Shown: one piece after another, positions 10,584 to 20,000 of the stretch
Layout: every line of letters starts with the position of its first letter
Position numbering within the stretch: the stretch's first letter is position 1
NCBI GenBank assembly: GCA_002812745.2
Contig: NCSJ02000441.1
Coordinates: 1 to 31,192, forward strand
Reading direction: 5' to 3'
Length of the DNA: 31,192 nt
Source of the DNA: Scytalidium lignicola
Taxonomy: Eukaryota; Ascomycota; Leotiomycetes
Program-made: the position numbers and the translations under genes
The notes under the pieces: generated by a model
What the model was told of the DNA's origin: nothing
Seen by the model: the letters and a program-made list of their open reading frames with translations, nothing else
The model's database searches: none

Positions 10584-12660
10584 TTTTGAACACTACTTAT
10601 CTTGATAAATCAAGATTTGGAAACAAATACATTAATAAATAACAATAATAAACAATAACCTAAAGAAGATTCTAAAGAAGGTTTTGAAGAAGAATTTAAG
10701 GAGAAATCTAAAGAAGGATTTGAGGAAAGTTTAGAAGATAATTCTGAAGAAAACTAAGGTAAGAACCAGATTATCAAGGAAATTAATATCCAGGAAGGAG
10801 TATTAAAAGAAGTTGTTATATTACTAAAGTAATTTATTAAGTTAATAAAAAGATCAACTGTTAGAGAATTGTCAAAGGCAACAAGAAAGAAACTAATTCT
10901 AATACTAAGAGCTTTAAGTCTAGACCTTGATCTAAACTTTGAATTAAAGAACAATATTAAACAAATCTTAATAATGACTTTTNAAAAAAGTCAAAATCAC
11001 CAGACTAGACTTATTTTATAAGAACAAAAAAAAGCTNAAAAGTATATCTTGTTTAAATAAGAACTTATTTAGTGTTAAATAACTAATTATTACTTAAAGA
11101 CATATATAAGGTTTTATAAGTATCAACATACTTAAGAAAAGTAATTAAAACTTAATTTCAACCCTTTAAAGATAAATAGTTCACAATGAACAAAGAAATA
11201 AAAAAAGCAAGAAGTAATTAACATTATTATAAGTTAAATTAACTATATAAAAAAGCTCAAACGTTTATACAAAGATATTAACAAAAAAAAGGAATATTAA
11301 AAGACAATTAACTTACTTAAACAAATTAAAAGCCTTAGTAAATATACAATACTTTATTAACAGTATATAATATTAGTCAACTAAGAAGAAGAAGCACATA
11401 TACATTAGTATAAGATAAGCTTAAAGGATTTTATCAAGGAGGAATTATATTAACAACTTATAATTATTATATTTAATACTCTTGTTGACTTGTCTATCAA
11501 AATCAGGAATAAGTAATATAAGATAAGCTTAAATAAAAAAAAGTAAATTATACTTCAATNAAAAGAAAGACTAATNAAAAAGAAGAATCAAGAAAACCTT
11601 ATAAAAGTTAAATGTTATNAAAGAAAAGGAAAGACCTTTAAAGAAAAGGAAAAGAAATACTTTAACAGAAAAAACAAAAAAGGGAATTTCTTTAGAATCT
11701 CTTTTAAAGAATTAGATAAGAGAAGAAAAAACAAGTTATATTTTAAGTATGAAATGTTTAAATATATAACAAATATTCATAAGAAGGATAACAAGTCAAG
11801 TGTATTAGTTAAAGTTAAGGTTATGAAAATCCTAAGAATTATAAATATCTTGTCAAAATCTTCAGAAGAAGAAAGTTTAAGTAAGAAGGAAAACTCTTTA
11901 GAGGAGGAAGATTACTAAGACTTAGTAATTATATTATATTATGTCATTAAGATAAATGTAAACAAGATAATAATAACAAGAATCTTTAAGACAAATTCTG
12001 TACTTATAACAAGAACTCAACATGAAAGACACCTTTAAGATAACAATTAAATCAAAGACTAAAGTAGATGGAGATTAATCCTAAGAGTTAATAGAATTTA
12101 GATGATTATACTACTAGACTTTGAAGTTATATCAATGGAATAATATCTTGTTTTAGAAGAATTATTAGTCTTGAAATATTATCTTATAATTAACATAAGA
12201 AGACTAAAAGAATAAGAGATCTTGGATAGAAACTAGTTTTTCAGAATTGTATAATAAGAAGAAATAATTATTAAAGCATATGAACTTGATCTTGGAGATC
12301 TTACTCTAGTCTATAAGATTAACCTTTAAAGTATTATTGTAAAAAAGAGAATATACAAATTCTTCTTATTAGTAAAAAGAACTTAGATTTAAGACGACTT
12401 TGATCAAATGCTTAAGGATGTTTAGATAGTTATAAAAGAAGGGTTAAGCTACATCTTATAAGGATAATATAACTTATAATAAGAAGAACTTCTAATAATA
12501 ACCTTTTAACAAGATTAAGTAAAGGTAAAAACTTAATATAAAGAAATCTAAGGTTTAAGAAAATCAGTAGAATAACTACTTAAAGTTGAATAATATTATA
12601 TTTAACAAGAACAAAGAGAATTAGTAGAGATTGTTGTTAAACAAGTTAATTAAAATGTAA
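10584..12660 (+). pseudogene. Chromovirus gag and spacer relic (copy B)
   Basis: This is the gag region of a Tf1/sushi-type Ty3/gypsy element, aligned along its length with copy C. The start codon expected at 10605-10607 is ATA where C has ATG, a G-to-A change. In order: an acidic Glu/Ser-rich N-terminal stretch (about 10660-10760), the gag core, Lys-rich linkers with several N bases at homopolymers, a degenerate zinc knuckle near 11735-11790, and a Ser/Glu patch (SKSSEEESL) near 11850. Many TAA/TAG codons replace Gln. The stretch from 11920 to 12660 continues the polyprotein toward protease but has no motif I can name. Non-functional. Confidence 0.7.
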
Positions 12661-13505
12661 AAATGCTATTTATGGTTAACAAACTAAAAGAAGATTCATT
12701 ACCTTTNAAAAGTACTTATTATGTTATCAAGAGAAGATAAGCTAATACAAAGAATCAATCAACAGTTTAACTAAGAAGTAACAATGTACTCTTTGAATTC
12801 TGTAAGAAGGATTCTTAAGGAAAGTAATATCTTTATTTTTAAGATAAAGGAATGCCTTAGAAATAAAATAACAGAATGAGTACAAGATGTATGTACATTC
12901 ATGAATAATAAAAGCCTTAATAGATTAAGACTAAGAAATCTTAGTAAAAGACAAATAATATTATTTGAGGAACTAAAAGAAAATGTTGAAGATTTGGAAA
13001 TTGAAGATAACATATTAATTAACAATGCTAGAAACATTAATTTTTATTCTATGAACAGTAGAAGTTTATTATACATAAACATAAAACTGTGTAAAAAGTT
13101 AATAAAGGCTTTGATTGATTTAAGAGTTAAAAGAAATTTTATTAATAAACAAGTTGTAAAGTAACTTGGACTTAGTATAAGAGTTAAGAAAGATAACTAC
13201 TTAATATTATTAATGAATAATAGTATAATTAAGAGAGTAATCGATGTTTAAACTTGTAAATTAAACATGAAGATTAATGATGATCATTAAGAAAGGATAT
13301 CCTTTGATGTCATATGGTTAAAAATATATTAAGTAATATTAAGAATTGAATAAATGAAGAAGTATAATCTGATAATTGATTAGAGAATAAGTATAATTAC
13401 CTTCTTAGAGGAAAAACAAAATTCAATGTCTTTAAGAGTTATTTATATTAACAAAACTTTAAAATATATTCTTAAAGAATATTATAAATAGTTAAAGTTA
13501 TTTAT
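12661..13505 (+). pseudogene. Retropepsin (aspartic protease) region of copy B, truncated before RT
   Basis: The open 87-codon piece at 12901-13164 holds the protease. The catalytic triplet region at 13117-13128 reads D-L-R-V where retropepsins have D-S-G-A. Downstream lie QVVK..LGL, the flap/second half, and a degraded phrase equivalent to ILGIEWMKKYN near 13340-13380. The protease would cut the polyprotein; with Ser, Gly and Ala lost it cannot be active. Similarity to copy C continues to about 13505 (C position about 29228) and stops just before RT, where a 24-bp tandem repeat takes over. No 3' LTR for this copy follows. Confidence 0.75.
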
Positions 13506-13577
13506 AAAATNANAATAATATCGATTTATAAAATAATAATAATATCGATTTATAAAATAATAATAATATCGATTTAT
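13506..13577. repeat. Three 24-bp tandem repeats
   Basis: The unit AAAATAATAATAATATCGATTTAT occurs at 13506-13529, 13530-13553 and 13554-13577. Copies 2 and 3 are identical. Copy 1 differs only by two N calls (13511, 13513) whose consensus bases would be A and T. The array lies exactly where copy B of the chromovirus ends. Units are directly adjacent with no spacers, so it is a minisatellite, not a CRISPR array. Confidence 0.9.
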
Positions 13578-13745
13578 ATTTATAAATTTTGTAAAATCAT
13601 AGTATAAATATTTATTTTAACAATTAAAATCTAATAGTATTACTGTATCACATTACTGTATCACATTATTATATCAAAGTTATTATCATCAAAAGAAACT
13701 TTTATTCATAGCTATAATAATTCTAATCTAAAAATGGACTACACC

Positions 13746-14160
13746 TTAGACTATAACTGATTTATAAAACTACTTAACCAATTCTATATCTTTAGTTTGA
13801 ATGGTAACACACTTAGCATAAATGTAACATTAGTTTGCAATTATAAATTATTAGTATAAAGTTAAAATTTTCATAATACTTGGCTTACCTTCAAAGAATA
13901 AGACCAAATAAGCCTCTGATACTTCTTGTAATACCATGATAATAGTACTTTGAAATCTCATTTGTTAGCCTACATGACCAAGATCCAGAGTAATCTTACA
14001 AACTAATCATTGAAATGGTAGTTAAAATACTAAAAAGCTTATTTCCTTCTGGTAATGCTTAATCTCCATCAATGCTTGTCTTATATTTAAGTTAATACTT
14101 ATTAAATATATCAAAAAGTTAAATGAAGAACTTACTACCAAGTTTGGAAATACAAACAAC
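13746..14160 (-). pseudogene. Mutated histone H3-fold gene (H3 or CenH3-like), with introns
   Basis: On the minus strand, 14075-13889 reads as an H3 core with no gap up to the end of helix 1: ALMEIKHYQK, then a stop, LPFQ, a stop (TGA), LV, then MRFQSTIIMVLQEVSEAYLV and FFEG. Canonical H3 has ALREIRRYQK, LPFQRLV and RFQSSAVMALQEASEAYLV. A GTAAG donor follows at 13888. After about 55 bp the frame resumes (about 13833-13746) with YAKCVTIQTKDIELVK, equivalent to HAKRVTIMPKDIQLARR, and stops. An upstream piece ending near KLGT at 14136 precedes another GTAAGT, matching the PGT just before ALREI. Between helix 1 and RFQS there are three extra residues relative to H3, as in fungal CenH3. In-frame stops at Gln/Arg positions make it a pseudogene. 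The N-terminal tail is unclear. Confidence 0.8.
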
Positions 14161-15245
14161 TTTACTTAGAGTAACAAGACTAATAACCAAGTAAACTTAG
14201 CCTGGATGATTAACCTTCTAAATATTCTTCTTCTTTTTATATTTAACAATAACTACTTATTATTTTGCTTGATTTGTTATAAAGATCATAATATGTTTTA
14301 TTATAATTATTAGTATAAAGCATAAAAAAAACTAAGGTTAATTTACTTACTATTAACTTTATTTTGAATAAGAGTACTTTTAATACATGTTATGTTTCTT
14401 GATATATCATAATAATAAATTAAAACTTGTTAACTTCAAGATTCCTAAGTAAATCACATTACTCTATATCATTACTATTAAGTTTAATAACAAAGAATAA
14501 GGTAAAACATATATAGTTAATATATACATAATAGTTAACAAAGAGAAAAAGAATTAAGGGAAAGATTATACTTATATATTTATATCTTTGTATTATATTA
14601 TATTAAACAATACAAAGGTTTATTATTATAATTGTAAATAAACGCTAATTTCATTATAAGTTACAATACATAACAAAAGAAAATTTTTATAAATAACAAA
14701 GATATAAAGAAACTTCTATTAATAATATAAAACTTCTTTATTATTAGTATAAAGAATTATTATAAANGATGAATNAACAAAGAAATCTACAAAGATAAAT
14801 AAANGAAAATAAAGAAACAATAATGAACAATAATAAACAATAATAATAAACAATAATAATAAGAAATTAATAGAATATAATAATAGTAATAAATAACAAT
14901 AACTTTGTATATATATATATATAAAATTACTTTTAGTCTTTTCTTTTTTTTCTTTNACCTCAAACAATTGTTAAATTACTAAGGTAATATTTATTCTCTT
15001 AACTTTTNATTATAATCAAGAGTAATATAATATAATAATATAATATATACTAATATTCAATTCTGACAATATTAACTATAATATCTAACTTATCTTTTAA
15101 TGAATAATATACTCAAGTATAAAATACTACTTAAGTTATTATTCAAAAAACTTTAACTGCTAACCAATAAGTAAATATATATATCTTCTTTATAATCAAA
15201 TTATATACTTATAATTTTAAGTGTATAATTAAGCTTGTAAAGCTT
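14161..15245. other. AT-rich stretch without a recognisable gene
   Basis: No domain or repeat family is recognisable. There is a Lys-rich minus-strand segment at about 14210-14250 that could be the basic tail of the histone pseudogene, but it is not convincing. A TA dinucleotide run lies near 14908-14922, and several N bases (14767-15008) are beside homopolymers. Confidence 0.45.
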
Positions 15246-15253
15246 AATCTAAG

Positions 15254-15834
15254 TAGACTGGCCGAACGGTCCAGACGAAACCGTACGGTCTGAACTGTAA
15301 GGCATCCAGACGAGACCAGACCGTAAGGCAACCAGACTGTAAGGCATCGAGACGAGACTAAACCGAACCGTAAGGCATCAAATTATAAGGTATCGAAACC
15401 GTACAGTCTGAAATTTAAAGCCTTAATGCCTTACAGTCTGGTTAGACCGTCAGACTGTATAAATTTAAATTTAAATTAAAACAATAAATATAATTATTTA
15501 TTAAATAAAAACAGTAACATTTTACAATAACGGTAATATAAATTAAATTTAATAAATAATTATATTTATTATTTTAATTTAAAATTTAGCTGAGACCATA
15601 TGGTTTACAGTCTCAAAACAGTCCCCATATTTATTTAGTTTCAGACTGTAGATCATACAGTCTAGTCTCAAATTTTTGACTTCAGACTGTAGTCCTCACG
15701 GTCTGGACCGTACGGTCTACGGTCTGAAAACGGTCCCCACAATTTAAATTGCTCAGACCACGGTCTGAAACAGTCCGTAAAAACCTCATGGTCTGGTCCA
15801 GACCACGGTCCAATGCAACGGTCCGGCCAGTCTA
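15254..15834 (+). mobile_element. hAT-like MITE, copy 2 (best preserved)
   Basis: Termini are TAGACTGGCCG and CGGCCAGTCTA, with perfect 8-bp duplications AATCTAAG at 15246-15253 and 15835-15842. At 581 bp it has no coding capacity. Outer parts are GC-rich against the AT-rich background and are built from repeats of 'agaccgt/acggtct', including self-complementary 'gaccgtacggtc'. Such subterminal words are typical transposase-binding arrays in hAT elements. The centre holds a 35-bp inverted repeat (15472-15506 against 15547-15581, one mismatch), so the RNA or single strand could fold back. It would depend on a transposase encoded elsewhere. Confidence 0.93.
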
Positions 15835-15842
15835 AATCTAAG

Positions 15843-16572
15843 AAAGAAGATTAAACTAACCTTTTTGTAAAAATATAAACTGTAGAATTATAAGCTATTG
15901 AAGATAACATTATAAAATATTAAATTATTATTAGTATCAATACAAACTTGAAAATGATAATTGTTATAAATGATAAGCTATAATAATAAAAGTTATTAAC
16001 AAAGAAGAGAAGAAGAAGAAGTTGAAGAATTTACTTACTCAAACAAAGGTTTGTTAATTATTTATTTGATATAAACTAAATAACTAATAAATTTTATAAA
16101 GTAAAANGTAAAAAAATTGTTAATAAGAATTATACTTTTAATAATATCTTTATTAAAAATTTAAAACTACTTATCCATTGTTAGAAATATTATATTATTA
16201 TAACAAGTTCTAATTTAAAAGTAAAAATTTTACAAAAGAAATTTTATAAGTTTATTCAACATACTAACAATTTAGAAAATGTACAAGAGTACTTAGAAAA
16301 ATAAAATACTAATAAGATTAATATTGATAAACACTTAAAAAAGAGAATAAAAGATGATAATTATATTGATAATCTTGAAATTATCCTTAATAATAATAAA
16401 GATGAAGAAGATGAGGATAAGAAAATGAAAGATTTTATTATTAATAATAATAACAAAGAAGAAGATAATAATAATAAAGAAGATGATAATAATAAAGAAG
16501 ATAATAATAATAAAGACAACAAAGAAAAANGAAGATGAAGATGAAGATGATGAAAAGATAAAAGATTACACC
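15843..16572 (+). other. AT-rich spacer with acidic low-complexity coding-like segment
   Basis: From about 16210 to 16550 one plus frame reads as an Asn/Asp/Glu/Lys-rich peptide (phrases such as NNNKEEDNNNKED and KDEEDEDKK) with few stops and imperfect 'aataataaagaagat' repeats. It may be the tail of an unknown protein or just an expanding trinucleotide-like repeat. The N at 16530 breaks the frame. The part before 16210 has nothing recognisable. Confidence 0.4.
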
Positions 16573-16700
16573 TAGACAGGGTTAGTAATTAGTATGTACT
16601 ATTTTAGTAAGTAAGTATTAATATAAAGATGTACTTACTAATGTTAGTATTAGTATTAGTAAGTACTTACTAAAAAATACTAAAATACTAAAATCACGTA
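16573..16700. repeat. Putative terminal and subterminal repeats of the autonomous hAT element
   Basis: TAGACAGGGTTAG starts at 16573 and is followed by several copies of AGTAAGTA / TACTTACT in both orientations up to about 16680, between the terminus and the transposase stop codon. This matches hAT architecture (short terminal repeat plus subterminal binding sites). The opposite terminus is absent from the window, so the call rests on position and pattern. Confidence 0.55.
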
Positions 16701-16959
16701 ATATTAAATTTAAATATTTTAATNTAATTAATATAATAAATCTTAATTATCTTCTTCTTCTTCATTTATTAGTTCTAATTCTTTTAAATCATTTATTTTC
16801 CAACTTTTTAATAATAATAGCATTTTAATTGAATTAGAATTTAATTTATTTCGACTTTTAGTAATAATATTATTACTAATACTAAAAGTACTTTCAATTG
16901 AAGCTGAAGTAGCAGGTATAGCTAAATATCTTCTAGCTAAAATGCTTAATATTGGAAAT

Positions 16960-17124
16960 TGTTGTGATATCCTAGTTGCCACCTTAGGCACCACGTTTCA
17001 CCTATTACACGTGACTTCCCTTTCTAGTAGTTAGCTTCACTTGTACGTACGTAGCTACACTACAACACCATAATATATTTGAGTAACCCCGATTACGCAA
17101 CCTCTTGCTGTGCTTAATTCAACA
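16960..17124 (+). mobile_element. 165-bp solo LTR inside the hAT transposase gene
   Basis: The insert runs TGTTGTGAT to ATTCAACA (TGTTG...CAACA ends) and is flanked by a perfect 5-bp duplication GAAAT at 16955-16959 and 17125-17129, the hallmark of LTR-element integration. Removing it and one duplication restores transposase continuity between YWKNNNYK and FPILSIL. It is GC-richer than everything around it. Its last 55 bp match the LTR fragment at 20985-21039 beside the copia relic, so it is a solo LTR of that copia family, in the opposite orientation. Confidence 0.93.
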
Positions 17125-17687
17125 GAAATTTATAATTATTATTTTTCCAATATATTAAAGGATTTATATTTTTTGATACAATATTTTCAGTTAAATATAT
17201 TGTATATTCATCTTCAATATTTTTAGATTGAATATATAATTCGTCAGAATCTGAATTTAAATCTGAATTTGAAGATTTATCATATATATCTTCAATTAAT
17301 TCATTATTAAATGAATTTGTTGATTTTCCTTTTAATTCAGTTTTTAACTTTATATATTCAAATTTTAACATCCCTTTTATATCATTTAATATAAGTGGAT
17401 AAAAAAATAATAAACCATTTTCTTTAAAGTGTGTTAATTTAAATCTAGGATCTAAAATTATACTTAAAATATATGGTTTATAGTTTTTTAAATTTGAAGG
17501 TGTTAAATTTCGTGGAAAATACTTATTTAATTTTTCTATTCCACTTTTAATAGCAATAACAAAACTTTTATAATAATTTAAATTATTATTATTAATTTCA
17601 TTTTGCTTTTTTGTATATATATTTAATAAATATTCAATTAATTATAACATATTTTAAGCAAGGTTATAATAATTAATATAAGCTAAG

Positions 17688-18110
17688 TAGACTGGCCGGA
17701 CCGTTGCATTGGACCGTGGTCCCGTCCGGACGAGACCGTGTGGCTTACGGTCTCGTCCGCAAAAAATTAAGCGAGACCGTGGCCTTACGGTCCGGTCTGG
17801 ACCAGACCGTAGAACGGTCCCCATTTTTTGAGCCAGACCGGACTACGGTCTGATTTAAATGAAGCGAGACCGTAATTCGCTAATATTACTTAAATAAGAC
17901 AAAAATATACTAAATATAGTAACATTTTAGACTACATGGTCTGAGCACGGTCTGAGTACGGTCTGACATTAATATACGGTCCCCATTTTTTAAGCCAGAC
18001 CAGACTGTAGTCTCACGGTCCGGTCTCAAAATTTTCGTACGGTTTACGGTCTGAGCACGGTCCCCACAAAACCCACGGTCTGGTCCGGTCTGGACCGATC
18101 GGCCAGTCTA
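17688..18110 (-). mobile_element. hAT-like MITE, copy 3 (inverted, no matching target duplication)
   Basis: It begins TAGACTGGCCGGACCGTTGCATT, which is the reverse complement of the right end of copy 2, and ends GGCCAGTCTA, so it lies in the opposite orientation. At 423 bp it is shorter and the most GC-rich sequence in the window, dense in 'acggtct' words. Flanks are AAGCTAAG (17680-17687) and TTTGTAAG (18111-18118), which do not match. One side is hAT transposase, the other copia polyprotein, so it sits on a rearrangement junction. Confidence 0.85.
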
Positions 18111-20000
18111 TTTGTAAGATCATCTATTATAGTTAAGGTATACCCTAAATTCAAAGCAGAACAAGTTATAAGATAGTAGTTATAAGTTATAACAATTGCT
18201 GAAGGCTGACTAAGAATCTCTTCTTCATCAGGAAAAGCTCTAAAAACAACTAAAGATAGAGAAACAACTAAAGATAAAACCTAAGTATTTGATTTTACAA
18301 CTTGTAAGTATATAACACAATTCTTTATAAAATCAACATGTATAATATTGGAATTAGTATGTCCTTGTTCAAACTTCTTATTCTTTAAGCTTTTCAGACG
18401 ACTATAACTATGTTTAGTAAGTATAATTACCTGAAGAAGCTTATCTTCAGACACTTCCTCCTCCTTAGTAAGTTGTATAACCTTCTCAAATGTAAAATTC
18501 AACTGTGAAGAGAGAGTTATATCTTGCAGAGTAGAAGGTGGAGATAATGAAGAATATAAGGAATTAACTTTAATAATAGCTTCAATATCTTAAGCTTTGA
18601 CAACAAGCTCTTCTGAGCATAGATTACCCTTAGTAAAGGTAATATAAGAAGTATAGACTAGTTTGTAAATGTGTAAAGGAACTTAATAATAATAAATCAA
18701 GTTACTCTTAAAGCTTAGTAATATACCTTCTTTAACCTTAAAAGTTATCTTTTAAGATGTTATATAATATTCCTTATCAACATATATAAAGATTTTAGAA
18801 CTAATAACACAAAGGTTTAATAGATCAAGTTTACAATTAATACTAGAAGAAAAAACCTGTTTTATAAAGGCTTTAAATAGAATAATATCATTTACAAGAG
18901 TTCTGGTTACAAGATAATTACTAATGTATATAACTAACTTATACACCTTATTCTAGAGTATAAAGGGAATGTTAATAATAATTATAATAATATGAATTCT
19001 TGTAAATATAAAGTGTTCAACTCTTTTAAAAACTTTATTTTGCTATAGTATATAAATAGTAATCTCTTTATGTTAAATACTTTTTGTAATTACAAAAGAC
19101 ATTAAGTTTCTCTTTATTAAACTCATTTCCATCATCAATTCAAATTAGTTTAAGAGTGATATTCTACTGATTCTTAAGAAGAGTATAATGTATAATTATA
19201 ACATTATATATATTCTTCTTTTCTTTATGAGTATAACCTTAAGTAACACTAGAATAATCATTCATAATAATAATAATATAATAATGCTCATTATGACTAA
19301 CAAGTATAATTATATATATATCAATATTCAAGACCTTACCAACTTTAGTAGANTTTTTTTCTAGGTTGTCAAGAAACACCTTTTTCAAAGTGATTATACT
19401 CATAAGCTTTGTAGAAGAAGAAGTCTTTGTTAAAAGCCTTCTTCATTAACTTAACATTAATACTAAGAGTAACTTTAATAATATTCTTAACAACCTTAAG
19501 GCTTATATATGCTAAATGTTAATAAATAATATCTAGACTAAAAACTGTTTAACAAGTAAGGAATACTGAAATAAACACTGTTAGAATAAATATTAATCTT
19601 AAATAAATACTAGTAAAGGAGATAATAACAACATTGTATTTAATATTGTTCTTATTGAATATATTAGATAAAATAATATAAGCATTATTATTCTGTACAA
19701 GGAGTTTCAAGGCTTTAAAAATATTAACTGAAAATGTAAGTATATATTATACATTAGTAAATGTTAAAAAGAAAGATAAATTATCTCAACAAATAGTTTT
19801 GAGTATAATAATGCTTATACTTACAATTAGAGTAAAACTATTATTTGTCTTTATAAGATGAAAATCAGAATATATTGAATAAAAACCAGAATCAAACTAA
19901 TTAAGATTATTAATAATATAATCAATAACACTTATATCTACAATCTATTAATTATGTGTAAACATGGAAAAAGCTATAAGATTAATAATGATCAAGCTAA
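18111..20000 (-). pseudogene. Ty1/copia pol relic: protease and integrase
   Basis: The protease active site FDSG is visible at about 19885-19896 (minus), preceded by TAG where the family has Trp. A GAG-pre-integrase-like region follows, with FFYKAYEYNHFEKG near 19400. The integrase core shows NIDIY (first Asp), MNDYSSVT followed by a stop and GYTHKEK (about 19200-19270), and IDDGNEF (second Asp, 19122-19136). The glutamate region is too damaged to read. The integrase C-terminal part (18752-18946) keeps YKLVIYISNYLVTRTL, and an unassigned linker follows at 18281-18502. Integrase would insert the cDNA. RT and RNase H are missing: the reading ends at the MITE boundary. Stops replace Gln, Trp and Arg codons throughout. 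Confidence 0.8.

Larger units (their letters stand above)
16573..17687 (-). pseudogene. hAT transposase relic (C-terminal half), split by a solo LTR
   Basis: hAT transposases cut and paste their own DNA. On the minus strand, from 17687 down, the frame gives LAYINYYNLA, a stop, then LIEYLLNIYTKK, NLTPSNLKNYKPYI and the family hallmark ILDPRFKL (about 17440-17460). An acidic linker and NPLIYWKNN follow. After the solo LTR at 16960-17124 the reading resumes with FPILSILARRYLAIPATSAS and IESTFSIS, the hATC dimerisation domain, ending at 16743 in an acidic tail. The N-terminal half (BED finger and first catalytic Asp) is absent: at 17688 the sequence changes to a MITE. Only two stops, both explainable as Gln codons, occur in about 310 codons, so it is much less mutated than the LTR elements. 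TAGACAGGG at 16573, with AGTAAGTA-type words next to it, is the likely outer terminal repeat. Confidence 0.88.

Noticed and set aside
12771..13037. 88-codon minus-strand open frame, and the similar one at 28495-28710
   Set aside because: Both are the antisense of the same gag-protease region in two chromovirus copies, so they are paired shadows.
13506..13577. CRISPR-like array
   Set aside because: Units are directly adjacent with no spacers, only three copies, and the setting is eukaryotic.
18752..18946. A separate small gene of 64 codons
   Set aside because: YKLVIYISNYLVTRTL is the C-terminal part of copia integrase in line with the rest of the relic, not an independent gene.
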